DNA from: Daejeonella sp. | GTDB lineage: Bacteria; Bacteroidota; Bacteroidia; Sphingobacteriales; Sphingobacteriaceae | Direction of reading: 5' to 3' | DNA: 64,000 nucleotides | Assembly (NCBI RefSeq): GCF_030695525.1 | Contig: NZ_JAUYSS010000029.1 | Span: 1 to 64,000 of the forward strand | Translations under genes and position numbers: made by a program | Shown here: positions 1-8,792 of the stretch, one piece after another | How positions within the stretch are numbered: position 1 is the first letter of the stretch | Layout of the letters: every line of letters begins with the position of its first letter | Notes under the pieces: model-generated | Database searches by the model: none | Told to the model about the DNA's origin: nothing | Seen by the model: only the letters and a program-made list of their open reading frames with translations

Positions 1-153
1 CTTTTTCTTAAAAAGTTAGGTTTGGTTTATGAAGAGAAAAAGGAATTAAAATCTGCACTGGATACTTACAAGAAAATCAAAACTGATTATCCGGAAAGTG
101 TTGAAGCAGCCTCAGTGGATGCCTTTATTGCAAGGGCTGAAGCAAGATTATAA
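1..153 (+). CDS. C-terminal end of a TPR-type protein (5' truncated)
   Basis: The window opens inside a gene; the last 50 codons are open from base 1 to a TAA at 151-153. The peptide is rich in Lys, Glu and Ala and contains the pattern A-x-x-x-Y-x-x-I-x-x-x-Y-P-x-S, typical of the second helix of a tetratricopeptide repeat, followed by a short basic helix. This suggests a TPR scaffold or YbgF/BamD-like protein, but with only 50 residues the family cannot be fixed. It lies 64 bases upstream of ribH on the same strand and may be cotranscribed with it. Confidence 0.6.
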   Translation, partial: LFLKKLGLVYEEKKELKSALDTYKKIKTDYPESVEAASVDAFIARAEARL

Positions 154-217
154 TTAAAAACATTTATAATGGTTGTTACCGTATATTACAGGTAACAGCC
201 ATTTATTATTTAGAAGC

Positions 218-712
218 ATGGCCAGCATATTAAAAAATCTGTCGGATTTTTCACATATAGAGATACCCACCGGTAAAGATTATCGGATTGGTATTGTGGT
301 CGCACAATGGAATGCAGAGATTACAGGTGCCTTATATAATGGCGCGTGTTCCTCACTGTTAAAAAACGGCGTGATTGAAGAAAATATTACTACGGTTCAG
401 GTTCCGGGAAGTTTCGAATTATGCAGCGGCGCTGATATTTTGCTTTCTTCAAAAAAACTGGATGCGGTAATATGTTTAGGTTGTGTGATACAAGGTGAAA
501 CTCCACACTTTACCTTTATTTGTAATGCTGTGGCAAACGGGCTTGTAAATATTTCAATTAAACACAACAAACCTGTGATATTTGGCGTATTAACGACAGA
601 TAATCAGCAGCAGGCGAAGGATAGAGCCGGCGGAAAGCATGGGAATAAGGGTGAAGAGGCAGCAGTTACTGCAATTATGATGGCAGAGGTTCAGGCCAAT
701 GCCACTCTGTAA
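218..712 (+). CDS. ribH: 6,7-dimethyl-8-ribityllumazine synthase
   Basis: Condenses 5-amino-6-ribitylamino-uracil with 3,4-dihydroxy-2-butanone-4-phosphate in the penultimate step of riboflavin synthesis; the family forms cytosolic pentamers or icosahedral shells. The 164-residue protein shows the family landmarks in order: AQWN near residue 29, PGSFE, GCVIQGETPHF in the middle, and LTTDNQQQAKDRAGG followed by HGNKGEEAA near the end. I start at ATG 218, not the in-frame ATG at 173, because homologues begin close to this point and the extra 15 residues have no family character. No FMN riboswitch is evident upstream, and no other rib gene is adjacent. Confidence 0.95.
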   Translation: MASILKNLSDFSHIEIPTGKDYRIGIVVAQWNAEITGALYNGACSSLLKNGVIEENITTVQVPGSFELCSGADILLSSKKLDAVICLGCVIQGETPHFTFICNAVANGLVNISIKHNKPVIFGVLTTDNQQQAKDRAGGKHGNKGEEAAVTAIMMAEVQANATL

Positions 713-764
713 ATATTTTGTTTGATTATTGAATTAAATTCAATAATTTTAAAAAACCTAAAGC

Positions 765-878
765 ATGAAAAGAGTAATTATAGGTGTAATAGCCTTATTT
801 ATAGCCACAACTGTATTACAGGCATGTTCTTCCAGACTATGCCCGGCTTATGGTACCTATCCTAAATCAAGGCGCTAA
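765..878 (+). CDS. Small lipoprotein, 37 residues
   Basis: A very short open frame starts at ATG 765 and ends at TAA 876-878. It encodes a basic N-terminus, a hydrophobic stretch and a lipobox ending LQAC at residues 18-21, then a mature part of only 17 residues beginning CSS and ending in basic residues. The two further features are a second Cys and a Tyr/Pro/Gly-rich tail. The product should be a lipid-anchored peptide exported by Sec and processed by signal peptidase II. It lies 52 bases after ribH. The function is unknown; the signal peptide and lipobox make it more credible than a chance frame. Confidence 0.6.
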   Translation: MKRVIIGVIALFIATTVLQACSSRLCPAYGTYPKSRR

Positions 879-941
879 TCCTTCTTTTTCCTGAAATCTT
901 CAATTTGACCCGATGCTGACGGCTTGTCCGCGATTTTGTGG

Positions 942-949
942 TATTTTTG
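942..949 (+). promoter_or_regulatory. Putative Bacteroidota -7 box
   Basis: TATTTTTG fits the Bacteroidota -7 consensus TAnnTTTG and lies 28 bases before the ATG of the YtxJ gene. A TTG at 924-926 is the only -33 candidate, and its 15-base spacing is shorter than the usual 19-20. Confidence 0.4.
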
Positions 950-977
950 CAGGCCAATCAAAATAGTATTTTCAATC

Positions 978-1307
978 ATGAAATGGATCGATCTAAATAG
1001 TCAGGAACAACTACAGAATATCATTAATGCCGAAGGTTACAGCGTAATATTTAAGCATAGTACCCGTTGCTCGGTCAGCATGATGGCGAAAAGGAGGTTT
1101 GAACACGATTGGAGTGAAATTCCTGAAGGAACTCCATTGTATTATCTCGATCTGATCAGTCACAGGGATATTTCAAATGCTATTGCGAATACATTTAATG
1201 TGCATCATGAATCTCCGCAGCTTCTACTGATCAAAGGGGGTGAATGTATCTATGAAACCTCGCATAGCGAGATATCTGCAGAAGATTTAGCAGAACAGAT
1301 CATTTAA
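978..1307 (+). CDS. ytxJ: Bacillithiol-system redox protein YtxJ-like (monothiol thioredoxin fold)
   Basis: A 109-residue thioredoxin-fold protein with a single active-site Cys at residue 31 in the context KHSTRCSVS, followed by a helix and a cis-Pro region (ESPQLLLI). These match the YtxJ family (formerly DUF2847), proposed to be a monothiol bacilliredoxin that takes bacillithiol off proteins. ATG 978 is preferred over the upstream in-frame start at 924 because the family begins with a short strand like MKWIDL and because a -7-like box at 942-949 would fall inside the longer version. A second bacilliredoxin family member lies at 46793. Convergent with the OsmC gene downstream. Confidence 0.88.
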   Translation: MKWIDLNSQEQLQNIINAEGYSVIFKHSTRCSVSMMAKRRFEHDWSEIPEGTPLYYLDLISHRDISNAIANTFNVHHESPQLLLIKGGECIYETSHSEISAEDLAEQII

Positions 1308-1323
1308 GCTGATAGCCTATTAC

Positions 1324-1358
1324 AAGCTAAAAGCCCAAAGGTTAAAGCTGAAAGCTGA
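1324..1358. repeat. Heptamer tandem array, 5 units
   Basis: Five consecutive 7-base units of the form AAGxxxA (for example AAGCTGA twice at the end). The array fills the gap between two convergent genes and ends 6 bases before the OsmC stop codon. Same type of array as at 12124, 24900, 25050, 25152, 25234, 30077, 30135, 38118, 44922, 46658 and 48100. Confidence 0.75.
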
Positions 1359-1364
1359 ATTCGT

Positions 1365-1775
1365 TTAATCTTTAAAATTAAAGACAATATTCTGAATCAG
1401 ATCCGGGTGCAGACTCTTTGCAACAGGACAGTTTCTTGCTGATCTTTCCAGGATTGCCCGTTGTTTTTCGGTATAAATTATTTCAGGGAAATTGAAAGTT
1501 ATTTGTATTTCACTTACCCTTCTCGGATCTGCTGCCATGATCTTGGTGATTGAACATGTGCTGCCATCAATATTAATCCCATGCTCTGTTGCGGCAATTC
1601 CCATAATGGTGAACATACAACTTCCCAAAGAAGCAGACATCAGGTCTGTTGGTGAAAATGCTTCTGCCTTACCCTGATTATCGAGTGGTGCATCAGTAAT
1701 GATCGTGTTGCCCGAATAAACATGTTTTGCCTGGGTTCTCAGGTCTCCCTGGTAAGTAGTTTCTATAGTTGCCAT
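1365..1775 (-). CDS. OsmC/Ohr family peroxiredoxin-like protein
   Basis: A 136-residue OsmC-fold protein. The two family cysteines are visible: Cys53 in GSCMFT at the start of the central helix and Cys116 in NCPVAKSL. In the family these reduce organic hydroperoxides using a thiol donor, in the cytosol. The spacing and the SPTDLMSASLG motif suggest the general OsmC branch (YhfA/SACOL-like) rather than Ohr. The ATG at 1775 gives MATIETTY; the 7 extra residues of the longer frame look non-conserved. It is monocistronic and convergent with ytxJ, and a role in thiol/oxidant defence is plausible for both. Confidence 0.85.
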   Translation of the reverse strand: MATIETTYQGDLRTQAKHVYSGNTIITDAPLDNQGKAEAFSPTDLMSASLGSCMFTIMGIAATEHGINIDGSTCSITKIMAADPRRVSEIQITFNFPEIIYTEKQRAILERSARNCPVAKSLHPDLIQNIVFNFKD

Positions 1776-1913
1776 TTTGCGGATTCTTATGCCCAAAAAT
1801 AAATAAATTGTTGATTATCGCTGTAAAAGATTGGATAGCATCCGGTTTAAATACAGGTTATTGTCAAAAAATCGGATCTGGTCCATCCTGCCACAATTCT
1901 TGTTAAAATTCTT

Positions 1914-1921
1914 TACTTTTG
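1914..1921 (+). promoter_or_regulatory. Putative -7 box immediately before lipA
   Basis: TACTTTTG matches TAnnTTTG and ends only 4 bases before the lipA ATG (1926). Transcription from it would begin at or within the start codon, implying a leaderless mRNA. No TTTG lies 19-20 bases upstream, so only half of the consensus is present. Confidence 0.4.
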
Positions 1922-1925
1922 CATC

Positions 1926-2804
1926 ATGATCGAACTACCGGTTATTCCAGTAAATCAAATGCAGCGCAAACCTGATTGGTTGCGTGTAAAGCTTCCGGTT
2001 GGGAAGGAGTATGCACATGTAAGAGGTTTAGTAGATACCCATAAACTTCATACTATTTGCGAAAGCGGAAATTGCCCTAATATGGGTGAATGCTGGGGTG
2101 CCGGGACGGCTACTTTTATGATTCTGGGAAATATCTGTACCCGTTCCTGCTCTTTTTGTGCAGTTGCAACAGGGAGGCCTCTGGCCGTGGATACAGATGA
2201 GCCAAATCGCGTGGCCAATTCGGTCCGCTTGATGCAGGTAAAGCATTGTGTGATCACTTCAGTAGATCGTGATGACCTTAAGGATGGAGGTTCAACAATT
2301 TGGGCCGAAACCATTAATACAATTCGTAAAGAGAGCCCTGAAACTACCCTTGAAACCCTGATACCTGATTTTAGAGGGATCTGGGAAAATCTGGACAGAG
2401 TACTTTTAACAAGACCAGAAGTAGTTTCACATAATCTGGAAACAGTTCGCCGCTTAACAAAAGAGGTTAGAATTCAGGCTAAATATGATCGCAGTTTAGA
2501 ATGTCTTCGCAGAATCAATGCAGCAGGCTTACGGACTAAATCAGGCATTATGCTTGGTTTGGGAGAAACTGAAGAAGATGTTTATGAAGCTATGGCCGAC
2601 CTTTTGGAAGCCGGAGTACATATTCTTACCCTTGGTCAATACCTTCAGCCGAGCAGAAATCATCATCCTGTTGTAGACTGGATCACTCCAGAACAATTTG
2701 CGAAATACAAAGTTCGCGGACTTGAGATGGGTTTCAAATACATAGAAAGCGGCCCGCTGGTGCGCTCTTCATACCATGCTGAAAAGCATCTTTTTGAGTT
2801 CTAA
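1926..2804 (+). CDS. lipA: Lipoyl synthase
   Basis: Radical-SAM enzyme that inserts two sulfurs into protein-bound octanoyl groups to make lipoyl cofactors for 2-oxoacid dehydrogenases and the glycine cleavage H protein. The 292-residue length is normal. The auxiliary cluster cysteines are Cys45, Cys50 and Cys56 ([12 protein letters not shown]) and the radical-SAM CxxxCxxC is Cys71, Cys75 and Cys78 (CTRSCSFC). The C-terminal RSSYHA motif supplies the conserved Ser/Arg ligand of the auxiliary cluster. No ribosome-binding site is visible, and a -7 box ends 4 bases upstream. The glycine decarboxylase gene at 33348 depends on this cofactor. Confidence 0.97.
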   Translation: MIELPVIPVNQMQRKPDWLRVKLPVGKEYAHVRGLVDTHKLHTICESGNCPNMGECWGAGTATFMILGNICTRSCSFCAVATGRPLAVDTDEPNRVANSVRLMQVKHCVITSVDRDDLKDGGSTIWAETINTIRKESPETTLETLIPDFRGIWENLDRVLLTRPEVVSHNLETVRRLTKEVRIQAKYDRSLECLRRINAAGLRTKSGIMLGLGETEEDVYEAMADLLEAGVHILTLGQYLQPSRNHHPVVDWITPEQFAKYKVRGLEMGFKYIESGPLVRSSYHAEKHLFEF

Positions 2805-2828
2805 GCAAAGAACAGTCGCGATTTAACT

Positions 2829-4334
2829 CTAATAAGCCTCACAGAAACCCTGAATCATTTCTGGCAGCAAGAGTGTAAGTTCCCCGGGCGGAATACTATA
2901 CATTCCCATTTCCTGATTTAATACATCACCGGTTTTTCCATGGATATAAGTAGCCAGTATTGCCGATTCTTTTGCGTTATATCCCTGTGCTAAGAATGCC
3001 GCGATCATCCCGCTTAATACATCTCCCATTCCACCAACAGCCATAGCCGGGTTACCCGTAGGATTGATCAGGATATCGCCCTCAGGCAAGGCAATAAAGG
3101 TGTATTGGTTTTTTAAAAGGATGATCAGGTTTAGTTCTTTCGCTTTTTTTTCTGCTAATGCTACCCGATCCCACCAGGTTGATGAAGTGCCAAACAAACG
3201 GTCAAACTCTTTCATATGCGGACAAAGAATAGTCTGCTCCGGTAATTTATGCAGTAGTTCAGGATTCGCTGCAAGAATATTCAAAGCATCTGCATCAATA
3301 AGCATTGGAATTTTAAACTCCAAAGCCTGTTTTACAAGTTCTATTTCGCCCCGATTCGTTCCTAATCCGGGCCCAATGGCTATGGAATTAAATTTGCCGG
3401 AATTTACTTCAGATTTCAATTCTGTTCTTTGCAGGGTCATCACTTCGGGCGCATAGGCATTTAAAGCCGACATGCCATTTTCAGGGATACAGGCGGTAGT
3501 TAATCCAGCCCCGGAATGCAGGCAGGCATCTGCGCAGAGCAGCGCAGCTCCCATTGTTTTGGTATTACCTGCAATTATGAGTGCATGGCCATAGCTGCCT
3601 TTATGACTGAATGGTTTTCGGGTTTTGATCAATCCTATCAGGTCTTTTTCTTCAATGAGTTTCCATGGACCAGGCAGGGATTGAATATAGGCCTCATCCA
3701 GGCCAATGTCCGCTACAATAAAGCGTTCAGTAGCATTTACTGATTCAGGAAAGAAGAAATTGATCTTTGGGCGCTGGAATGTGATGGTCAGTGTTGCTTT
3801 CAGTATTGTGGCGCCCGGGTCAATTATTCCCTCTGCTGGGAAGCCAGTGGGAACATCAACTGCAATTTTATTTTTCTTTAATTTATTGAGATGATTTATA
3901 AGCGTCTTAAGGTCACCTTCCAAAGCTTTATTGAGCCCTGAGCCAATTAATGCATCAATAATAACTGAAGCATTTTCTGTAGGAAGATTAGTGGCATTTG
4001 ATAGTTCAGAAAGAGGTATTCCTGTTAATTTCAGACGATCCAGGTTTACTTTAAAATCGGGACTTTCATTCGGACTGAATCGTACGATTTTTACCGAAAT
4101 ACGATCATAGCCTTTTTCTTTTAAGAGGCGTGCAATGGCTAATCCATCGCCTCCGTTATTTCCTGTTCCGCAATAAATACTGATCAGGGTATCCCTGTCT
4201 GGTACTTCCTCCATAAAGACTTTAACAAATGCCACCGAAGCTGATTCCATCAGATCAATTGAGCTGATGGGTTTGTTTTTAATCGTATAGGCATCCGCTT
4301 CGCGGATTTGGGGAGATGTAAGTAATTGGAGCAT
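2829..4334 (-). CDS. nnrDE: Bifunctional NAD(P)H-hydrate epimerase / ADP-dependent dehydratase
   Basis: Repairs damaged NAD(P)HX. The N-terminal YjeF_N domain (about residues 10-210) carries the nucleotide-binding GTGNNGGDGLAIA motif and epimerises the hydrate; the C-terminal carbohydrate-kinase-like domain (about 225-495) has GNPAMAVGGMGDVLSG, whose GMGD holds the catalytic Asp of the ADP-dependent dehydratase. The 501-residue length equals the usual fused form. I use ATG 4334 (MLQLLTSPQIREAD), since the frame extending to 4469 runs through a palindromic intergenic repeat (4393-4422) and has no family similarity. Convergent with lipA. Confidence 0.93.
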   Translation of the reverse strand: MLQLLTSPQIREADAYTIKNKPISSIDLMESASVAFVKVFMEEVPDRDTLISIYCGTGNNGGDGLAIARLLKEKGYDRISVKIVRFSPNESPDFKVNLDRLKLTGIPLSELSNATNLPTENASVIIDALIGSGLNKALEGDLKTLINHLNKLKKNKIAVDVPTGFPAEGIIDPGATILKATLTITFQRPKINFFFPESVNATERFIVADIGLDEAYIQSLPGPWKLIEEKDLIGLIKTRKPFSHKGSYGHALIIAGNTKTMGAALLCADACLHSGAGLTTACIPENGMSALNAYAPEVMTLQRTELKSEVNSGKFNSIAIGPGLGTNRGEIELVKQALEFKIPMLIDADALNILAANPELLHKLPEQTILCPHMKEFDRLFGTSSTWWDRVALAEKKAKELNLIILLKNQYTFIALPEGDILINPTGNPAMAVGGMGDVLSGMIAAFLAQGYNAKESAILATYIHGKTGDVLNQEMGMYSIPPGELTLLLPEMIQGFCEAY

Positions 4335-4392
4335 GTATAAATTTAGGAAAAGGAGGTGGTATTTTATGAGAAGTTCCTGGAAATGGAATTTC

Positions 4393-4422
4393 AAGTGGTC
4401 GGTGATAACACCGACCACAGGG
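4393..4422. repeat. 30-bp palindromic repeat, copy A
   Basis: Contains a perfect 10-bp inverted repeat, GTGGTCGGTG / CACCGACCAC, around a 4-base loop and followed by AGGG. Its reverse complement recurs at 22400-22429 with a single mismatch, so it is a dispersed repeat. It lies upstream of nnrDE and could form a hairpin in the leader. Confidence 0.7.
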
Positions 4423-4453
4423 AAATTATAACTCAGCTTTATACTCAATACTA

Positions 4454-4536
4454 TGTCATTGCGAGGCACGACGAAGCAATCTTATGACATTTAGTAATCT
4501 TATTGATGAGATTGCTTCGCTGCGCTCGCAATGACA
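4454..4536. repeat. 83-bp imperfect inverted-repeat element
   Basis: The left arm begins TGTCATTGCGAG (4454) and the right arm ends CTCGCAATGACA (4536), with GAAGCAATCT / AGATTGCTTC further in, giving arms of about 29 bases around a roughly 25-base centre. Elements with this TCATTGCGAG-GAAGCAATC signature are scattered in intergenic DNA of many bacteria. No coding capacity. It occupies the 314-base gap (4335-4648) between nnrDE and uvrA; the rest of that gap holds nothing else I recognise. Confidence 0.75.
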
Positions 4537-4648
4537 GGTCCTCCTCGCAATTGTGAAAGTTTAATAATTCGCGGACAAAACGTTTGTCATTGCTCTTCCA
4601 GAGTTCTTAAATTTTACCACTCGGAAATAACGGGTCGTTAATGACGGG

Positions 4649-7498
4649 CTATTTAGCAGCTGCCATCTCTAAGGCAAGAAATTGCCCTGTATGGCTATTC
4701 TTTACTTTGATCAAATCTTCAGGACTACCTTCAAACAGAATTAGTCCACCTCCTGAACCACCCTCCGGTCCGAGATCGATTACCCAGTCGGCTACTTTAA
4801 TTACATCCAGATTGTGTTCAATAACCAGAATAGTATTTCCATGATCAACCAGGCGGTTCAATACACCCAGGAGCACATTGATATCTTCAAAATGGAGACC
4901 TGTTGTAGGCTCATCCAGAATGTAAAATGTATTTCCTGTATCTTTTTTGGAAAGTTCGGTTGCTAATTTAACACGTTGTGCTTCTCCCCCCGATAAGGTA
5001 GTGGAAGATTGACCAAGGCGGATATATCCCAGTCCGACTTCCTGTAATGTTTTGATTTTGCGATAGATAGCCGGAATCGGTTCAAAAAAAGCAACTGCAT
5101 CCTCAATACTCATATCCAGCACATCGCTGATTGATTTGCCCCTGTATCGAACTTCTAGCGTTTCACGGTTATAGCGTTTGCCATTACATTCCTCACAAGG
5201 CACCTGAACATCAGGCAGAAAATTCATTTCAATCAGCTTCATGCCGGCACCCTGACAGGTTTCGCAGCGTCCGCCCTTTACGTTGAAAGAAAAACGACCC
5301 GGTTTATAGCCTCTTATCTTAGCTTCCGGAAGCATCACATACAGGTTTCGTATGTCTGAAAATACACCGGTATAGGTTGATGGATTAGATCTTGGAGTAC
5401 GTCCGATAGGTGTTTGATCGATCTCAATTACCTTATCAATATGCTCAAGGCCTTCAATCTTTTTATAGGGCATTGGTTTTTTCTTTGCCCTGAAAAAATG
5501 ATGATTAAGGATTGGATAGAGTGTTTCTGCAATTAATGTTGATTTTCCGCTGCCAGAAACCCCGCTCACACAAATTAGTTTTCCAAGTGGAAATTCGACA
5601 GAAACATCTTTCAGGTTATTACCACTGGCATTCCTGATGAACAGAGATTTTCCATTTCCCTTTCTTCGTTCGGCCGGTATAGCAATCTCTTTTCTCCCGC
5701 TGAGGTAATCATTTGTTAGAGTTTTAGCTTTTGAGAAATTTTCCGGACTTCCCTCGCCAACAACTTCCCCTCCATGTTCTCCAGCTGCCGGTCCCATATC
5801 AATAACATGGTCGGCATGCATGATCATGTCTTTATCATGTTCAACGACCAGAACGGTATTACCTATATCCCTCAGGTTTTTTAATGCTGAAATCAGGCGT
5901 GCATTATCACGTTGGTGTAAACCAATACTGGGTTCATCAAGAATATAAAGAACATTCACCAATTGTGATCCGATCTGGGTAGCCAGTCGGATGCGCTGTG
6001 CCTCACCGCCTGATAATGTTTTGGCAGTACGATCCAGCGTCAGGTAATTTAATCCGACATCTAATAGGAAACCTATTCTTGAACGAATCTCCTTTAATAT
6101 TTCACGGGCAATGGTATTCTGGCGTTCATTCAATCGGGATTCCAGATTGTCAAACCATTCAAAAAGCTGTGAAATATCCATACAGGCCAGCTCATAAATA
6201 TTCTTTTCATTTACCTTGATGTGAAGTGACTCTTTTTTAAGTCGTGCACCATGACATTCAGGACAGGTTTTCAGTACCCTGTAATTTTCCAGGTCTGCGC
6301 CAACCTCATCTCCTCGGCGCTCAGTTTGCTCCTCCAGCATTTTGATGATTCCATCAAACGAAATCTGATAATTCTGAACGTTCCATTTATTGTATTCAAC
6401 CGGTACGGTAATGATATCATGTGAGCCATTTAAAATAATATCCAGAATTTCTTCCGGAAATTTTTCCAACGGAGTGGATAAGGAAAAATTATATTTTTTT
6501 GCGAGTGCTTTTAATATCTGGAAAACCCAGGTCTCGCGGTATTCGCCAAGCGGAGCCAGTCCGCCCTGCATAATGCTTAATTTCGGATTCGGGATGACGG
6601 AGTGCCTGTCGACTTCAAATATATAACCCAAGCCATTGCATCGCTCACATGCTCCATAAGGTGAATTAAAGGAAAAGGTGTTAGGTTGTGGTTCATCATA
6701 GGAAATCCCTGAAACTGGATCCATCAGGAATTTGCTGTAGAAGAATTCCTTGTTTTCCTTATCACTGATTTTTATAATTCCTTTTGAAACTTTTAAAGCT
6801 GATTGAATAGAGTCATAAAGCCTTTTTTTATCGTCTGAACTGACCATAAGCCTGTCGATCACCATCTCAATATCATGGATCTTATAACGATCGAGCTGCA
6901 TTTTAGGGCTGATATCCAGAATTTCACCATCAACCCTTACTTTAAGATAGCCCTGTTTGCGGATCTGTTCAAAAAGCTCACGGTAATGTCCCTTACGGCC
7001 TTTTACTACAGGAGCCAGAATATTTACTGCCTGACCTTCAAATTTTTCAAGGATATTTTTCAGAATCTGATCCTCTGTCATGCGTTCCATTTTCTCGCCG
7101 CTGACATAAGAATAGGCTTCACCTGTTCTGGCAAATAGTAGACGCATGAAATCATAGATTTCAGTGATGGTTCCTACTGTTGAGCGGGGATTTTTGCTCG
7201 TGGTTTTTTGTTCAATTGCAATTACCGGACTTAATCCGGAGATTTTATCCACATCGGGGCGCTCCATGCCTCCAAGAAACTGTCGGGAATAAGCGCTGAA
7301 AGTTTCCATGTATCGGCGCTGTCCTTCGGCATAAATCGTGTCGAAAGCAAGCGATGATTTTCCGCTGCCACTCAGTCCGGTTATTACAACCAGCTTATTC
7401 CGGGGGAAAGAAACATCAATATTTTTTAAATTATGAACCCTGGCACCGAAAACTTCAACTTCACTTTGCTCTCCAAGGTCAGGATTAGATTTATTCAT
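4649..7498 (-). CDS. uvrA: Excinuclease ABC subunit A
   Basis: DNA-damage recognition ATPase of nucleotide excision repair, acting with UvrB. The 949-residue protein has two ABC modules: Walker [10 protein letters not shown] at residues 41-49 and GVSGSGKST near 645, and two LSGGEAQR signatures. Zinc-binding CxxC pairs are visible (CERCNG and CPECHG in the insertion region; CETCQG and CEECNG in the C-terminal half). The [10 protein letters not shown] and [12 protein letters not shown] segments are typical. The ATG at 7498 gives a natural start with MNKSNPDL. It is apparently transcribed alone; the downstream gap contains dispersed palindromes rather than a clear terminator. Confidence 0.98.
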   Translation of the reverse strand: MNKSNPDLGEQSEVEVFGARVHNLKNIDVSFPRNKLVVITGLSGSGKSSLAFDTIYAEGQRRYMETFSAYSRQFLGGMERPDVDKISGLSPVIAIEQKTTSKNPRSTVGTITEIYDFMRLLFARTGEAYSYVSGEKMERMTEDQILKNILEKFEGQAVNILAPVVKGRKGHYRELFEQIRKQGYLKVRVDGEILDISPKMQLDRYKIHDIEMVIDRLMVSSDDKKRLYDSIQSALKVSKGIIKISDKENKEFFYSKFLMDPVSGISYDEPQPNTFSFNSPYGACERCNGLGYIFEVDRHSVIPNPKLSIMQGGLAPLGEYRETWVFQILKALAKKYNFSLSTPLEKFPEEILDIILNGSHDIITVPVEYNKWNVQNYQISFDGIIKMLEEQTERRGDEVGADLENYRVLKTCPECHGARLKKESLHIKVNEKNIYELACMDISQLFEWFDNLESRLNERQNTIAREILKEIRSRIGFLLDVGLNYLTLDRTAKTLSGGEAQRIRLATQIGSQLVNVLYILDEPSIGLHQRDNARLISALKNLRDIGNTVLVVEHDKDMIMHADHVIDMGPAAGEHGGEVVGEGSPENFSKAKTLTNDYLSGRKEIAIPAERRKGNGKSLFIRNASGNNLKDVSVEFPLGKLICVSGVSGSGKSTLIAETLYPILNHHFFRAKKKPMPYKKIEGLEHIDKVIEIDQTPIGRTPRSNPSTYTGVFSDIRNLYVMLPEAKIRGYKPGRFSFNVKGGRCETCQGAGMKLIEMNFLPDVQVPCEECNGKRYNRETLEVRYRGKSISDVLDMSIEDAVAFFEPIPAIYRKIKTLQEVGLGYIRLGQSSTTLSGGEAQRVKLATELSKKDTGNTFYILDEPTTGLHFEDINVLLGVLNRLVDHGNTILVIEHNLDVIKVADWVIDLGPEGGSGGGLILFEGSPEDLIKVKNSHTGQFLALEMAAAK

Positions 7499-7560
7499 AA
7501 ATTGAATATGCGCTCAAAAATTTATGCAAATATGCGATTTTTTCTGCTGTGATATGACTT

Positions 7561-7596
7561 ACGAATTTACCTGAGCGTCATGCAAGATAAATTCGT
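7561..7596. other. Stem-loop in uvrA upstream region
   Basis: ACGAATTTA (7561-7569) and TAAATTCGT (7588-7596) are perfect 9-base complements around an 18-base loop. It lies 63 bases before the uvrA start in the gap to the transglycosylase gene. No protein signal; function unknown. Confidence 0.45.
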
Positions 7597-7675
7597 CATT
7601 CGCCCTTCATAGCATGTGACTGTCGAAATCAACTTTCCGCTCTCCTAGGTGATTTTGCAAGTCAGTGATTTCGCA

Positions 7676-7693
7676 ACCCGATTGCTATCGGGT
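7676..7693. repeat. Dispersed palindrome ACCCGA..TCGGGT, copy 1
   Basis: ACCCGATTGCTATCGGGT forms a 7-bp stem with a 4-base loop. Close relatives occur at 24976-24993 and 25216-25235, always intergenic. Confidence 0.6.
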
Positions 7694-7703
7694 CTTTAAA
7701 CAG

Positions 7704-7726
7704 AAAAAGGCCGGATAAATCCGACC
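7704..7726 (-). terminator. Intrinsic terminator of the transglycosylase gene
   Basis: On the minus strand GGTCGGAT-TT-ATCCGGCC forms an 8-bp stem with one mismatch, followed by TTTTT. It lies 22 bases after the stop codon of the gene ending at 7749. Confidence 0.7.
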
Positions 7727-7748
7727 CTCTCTGATTGGTTTATTATGG

Positions 7749-8573
7749 TTAGTTCTTTAAAATTTGGGGATAAGACGTGTTTTTCCTTCCTGCATTGGCA
7801 TCAAAAAGTGATTTACTTTCTGCATTCGCATTAGCTAAAAGCCTGCTTGCTCTGTTATTGTATCCGTAACGTATAGGGTTTTCAATAATCTCCTTCATTG
7901 AAATCAGTTTGTAAACATAAGAAGCTGTTTCTCTGTTGAGCTTCATTTTATAGTAGTTATCTTGTCTTTGCTTAAGCATCTGGCGTTTAAGACTGCCCTC
8001 GCCAATATTATAGGCAGCGGCAGCCAATGTCCAGCTATCAAACTCACGATACAAAGATTTAATGTATTTGGCAGCAGCAATACTTGATTTACGAATATTT
8101 TGCCTTTCATCAAGTTCATCGTTTACCTTAAGACCAAAATCCCTGGCAGTTTGTGGCATAAATTGCCAGTAACCTGATGCCCCTTTCGGTGAAGTTCCCC
8201 CCTGAAGTCCGCTTTCAACTAAAGGCACGTATTTAAAATCAGAAGGAATTCCGTATTGTTTTAATATTGGTTCAATAATTGGGAACCATTTTTCTGCCTG
8301 ACGGTGAAGTTTTGAAGTCTGCAAGGCCTCATAAGAATGAGCCTTTAAACTAGCATTCATTTTCAGCTTGATCCGCTGATCACCTAAGGGTAGGGTTTCA
8401 TTTGCGAAACTCAGTGTATTGAAATAAGGTTCTATCGAAATTTCTTCGTTTTGAGCCTCCTGGATCGCTTTTAAGTAATTATTAAAAGGAGCAGGGGTAT
8501 TAAATATAAACATCTTGGCAGTTAACAGCAAGCCCAACATCACAGAACACGTTATCAAGTGTTTCTTTATCAT
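7749..8573 (-). CDS. Exported lytic murein transglycosylase (SLT domain)
   Basis: Cleaves the MurNAc-GlcNAc glycosidic bond of peptidoglycan. The 274-residue protein begins with a hydrophobic segment (about residues 7-25) that is a signal peptide or anchor. The SLT/lysozyme-like domain follows with the catalytic Glu120 in YVPLVESGLQ, then ASGYWQFMPQTARDFGL and the AAAYNIGEG motif. It resembles the catalytic core of MltD, but no LysM repeats follow, so the protein is much shorter than MltD. ATG 8573 is preferred to the upstream TTG at 8597. A terminator follows the stop codon. Confidence 0.88.
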   Translation of the reverse strand: MIKKHLITCSVMLGLLLTAKMFIFNTPAPFNNYLKAIQEAQNEEISIEPYFNTLSFANETLPLGDQRIKLKMNASLKAHSYEALQTSKLHRQAEKWFPIIEPILKQYGIPSDFKYVPLVESGLQGGTSPKGASGYWQFMPQTARDFGLKVNDELDERQNIRKSSIAAAKYIKSLYREFDSWTLAAAAYNIGEGSLKRQMLKQRQDNYYKMKLNRETASYVYKLISMKEIIENPIRYGYNNRASRLLANANAESKSLFDANAGRKNTSYPQILKN

Positions 8574-8742
8574 TTTTATCTCTTTTTTTAGTTTCAAATA
8601 AGCATATTTTGGTCAAAGGTATATAATATATATCTAATTATCAAATAGTTATGAAATTGCCCTTGAAATGGAGGATTTTTTACAGCAATTTTTAGCTCTG
8701 TTTTACTGTCTGATTTTCAATATATAATCAGCTCTGTTTCCG

Positions 8743-8750
8743 TATTTTTG
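8743..8750 (+). promoter_or_regulatory. Putative -7 box upstream of the pseudouridine synthase gene
   Basis: TATTTTTG matches TAnnTTTG and lies 42 bases before the ATG at 8793. A clear AAGGAGAT ribosome-binding sequence follows at 8773-8780. No good -33 TTTG is seen at the usual distance. Confidence 0.4.
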
Positions 8751-8792
8751 CTTACATTTGTGGTTCTCTTTTAAGGAGATAAAAAGCGTATC

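Noticed and set aside
153-218. FMN riboswitch before ribH
   Set aside because: The 64-base gap is too short for the aptamer and lacks its conserved segments.
4335-4469. N-terminal extension of nnrDE
   Set aside because: The extension is encoded by a palindromic intergenic repeat and is absent from family members.
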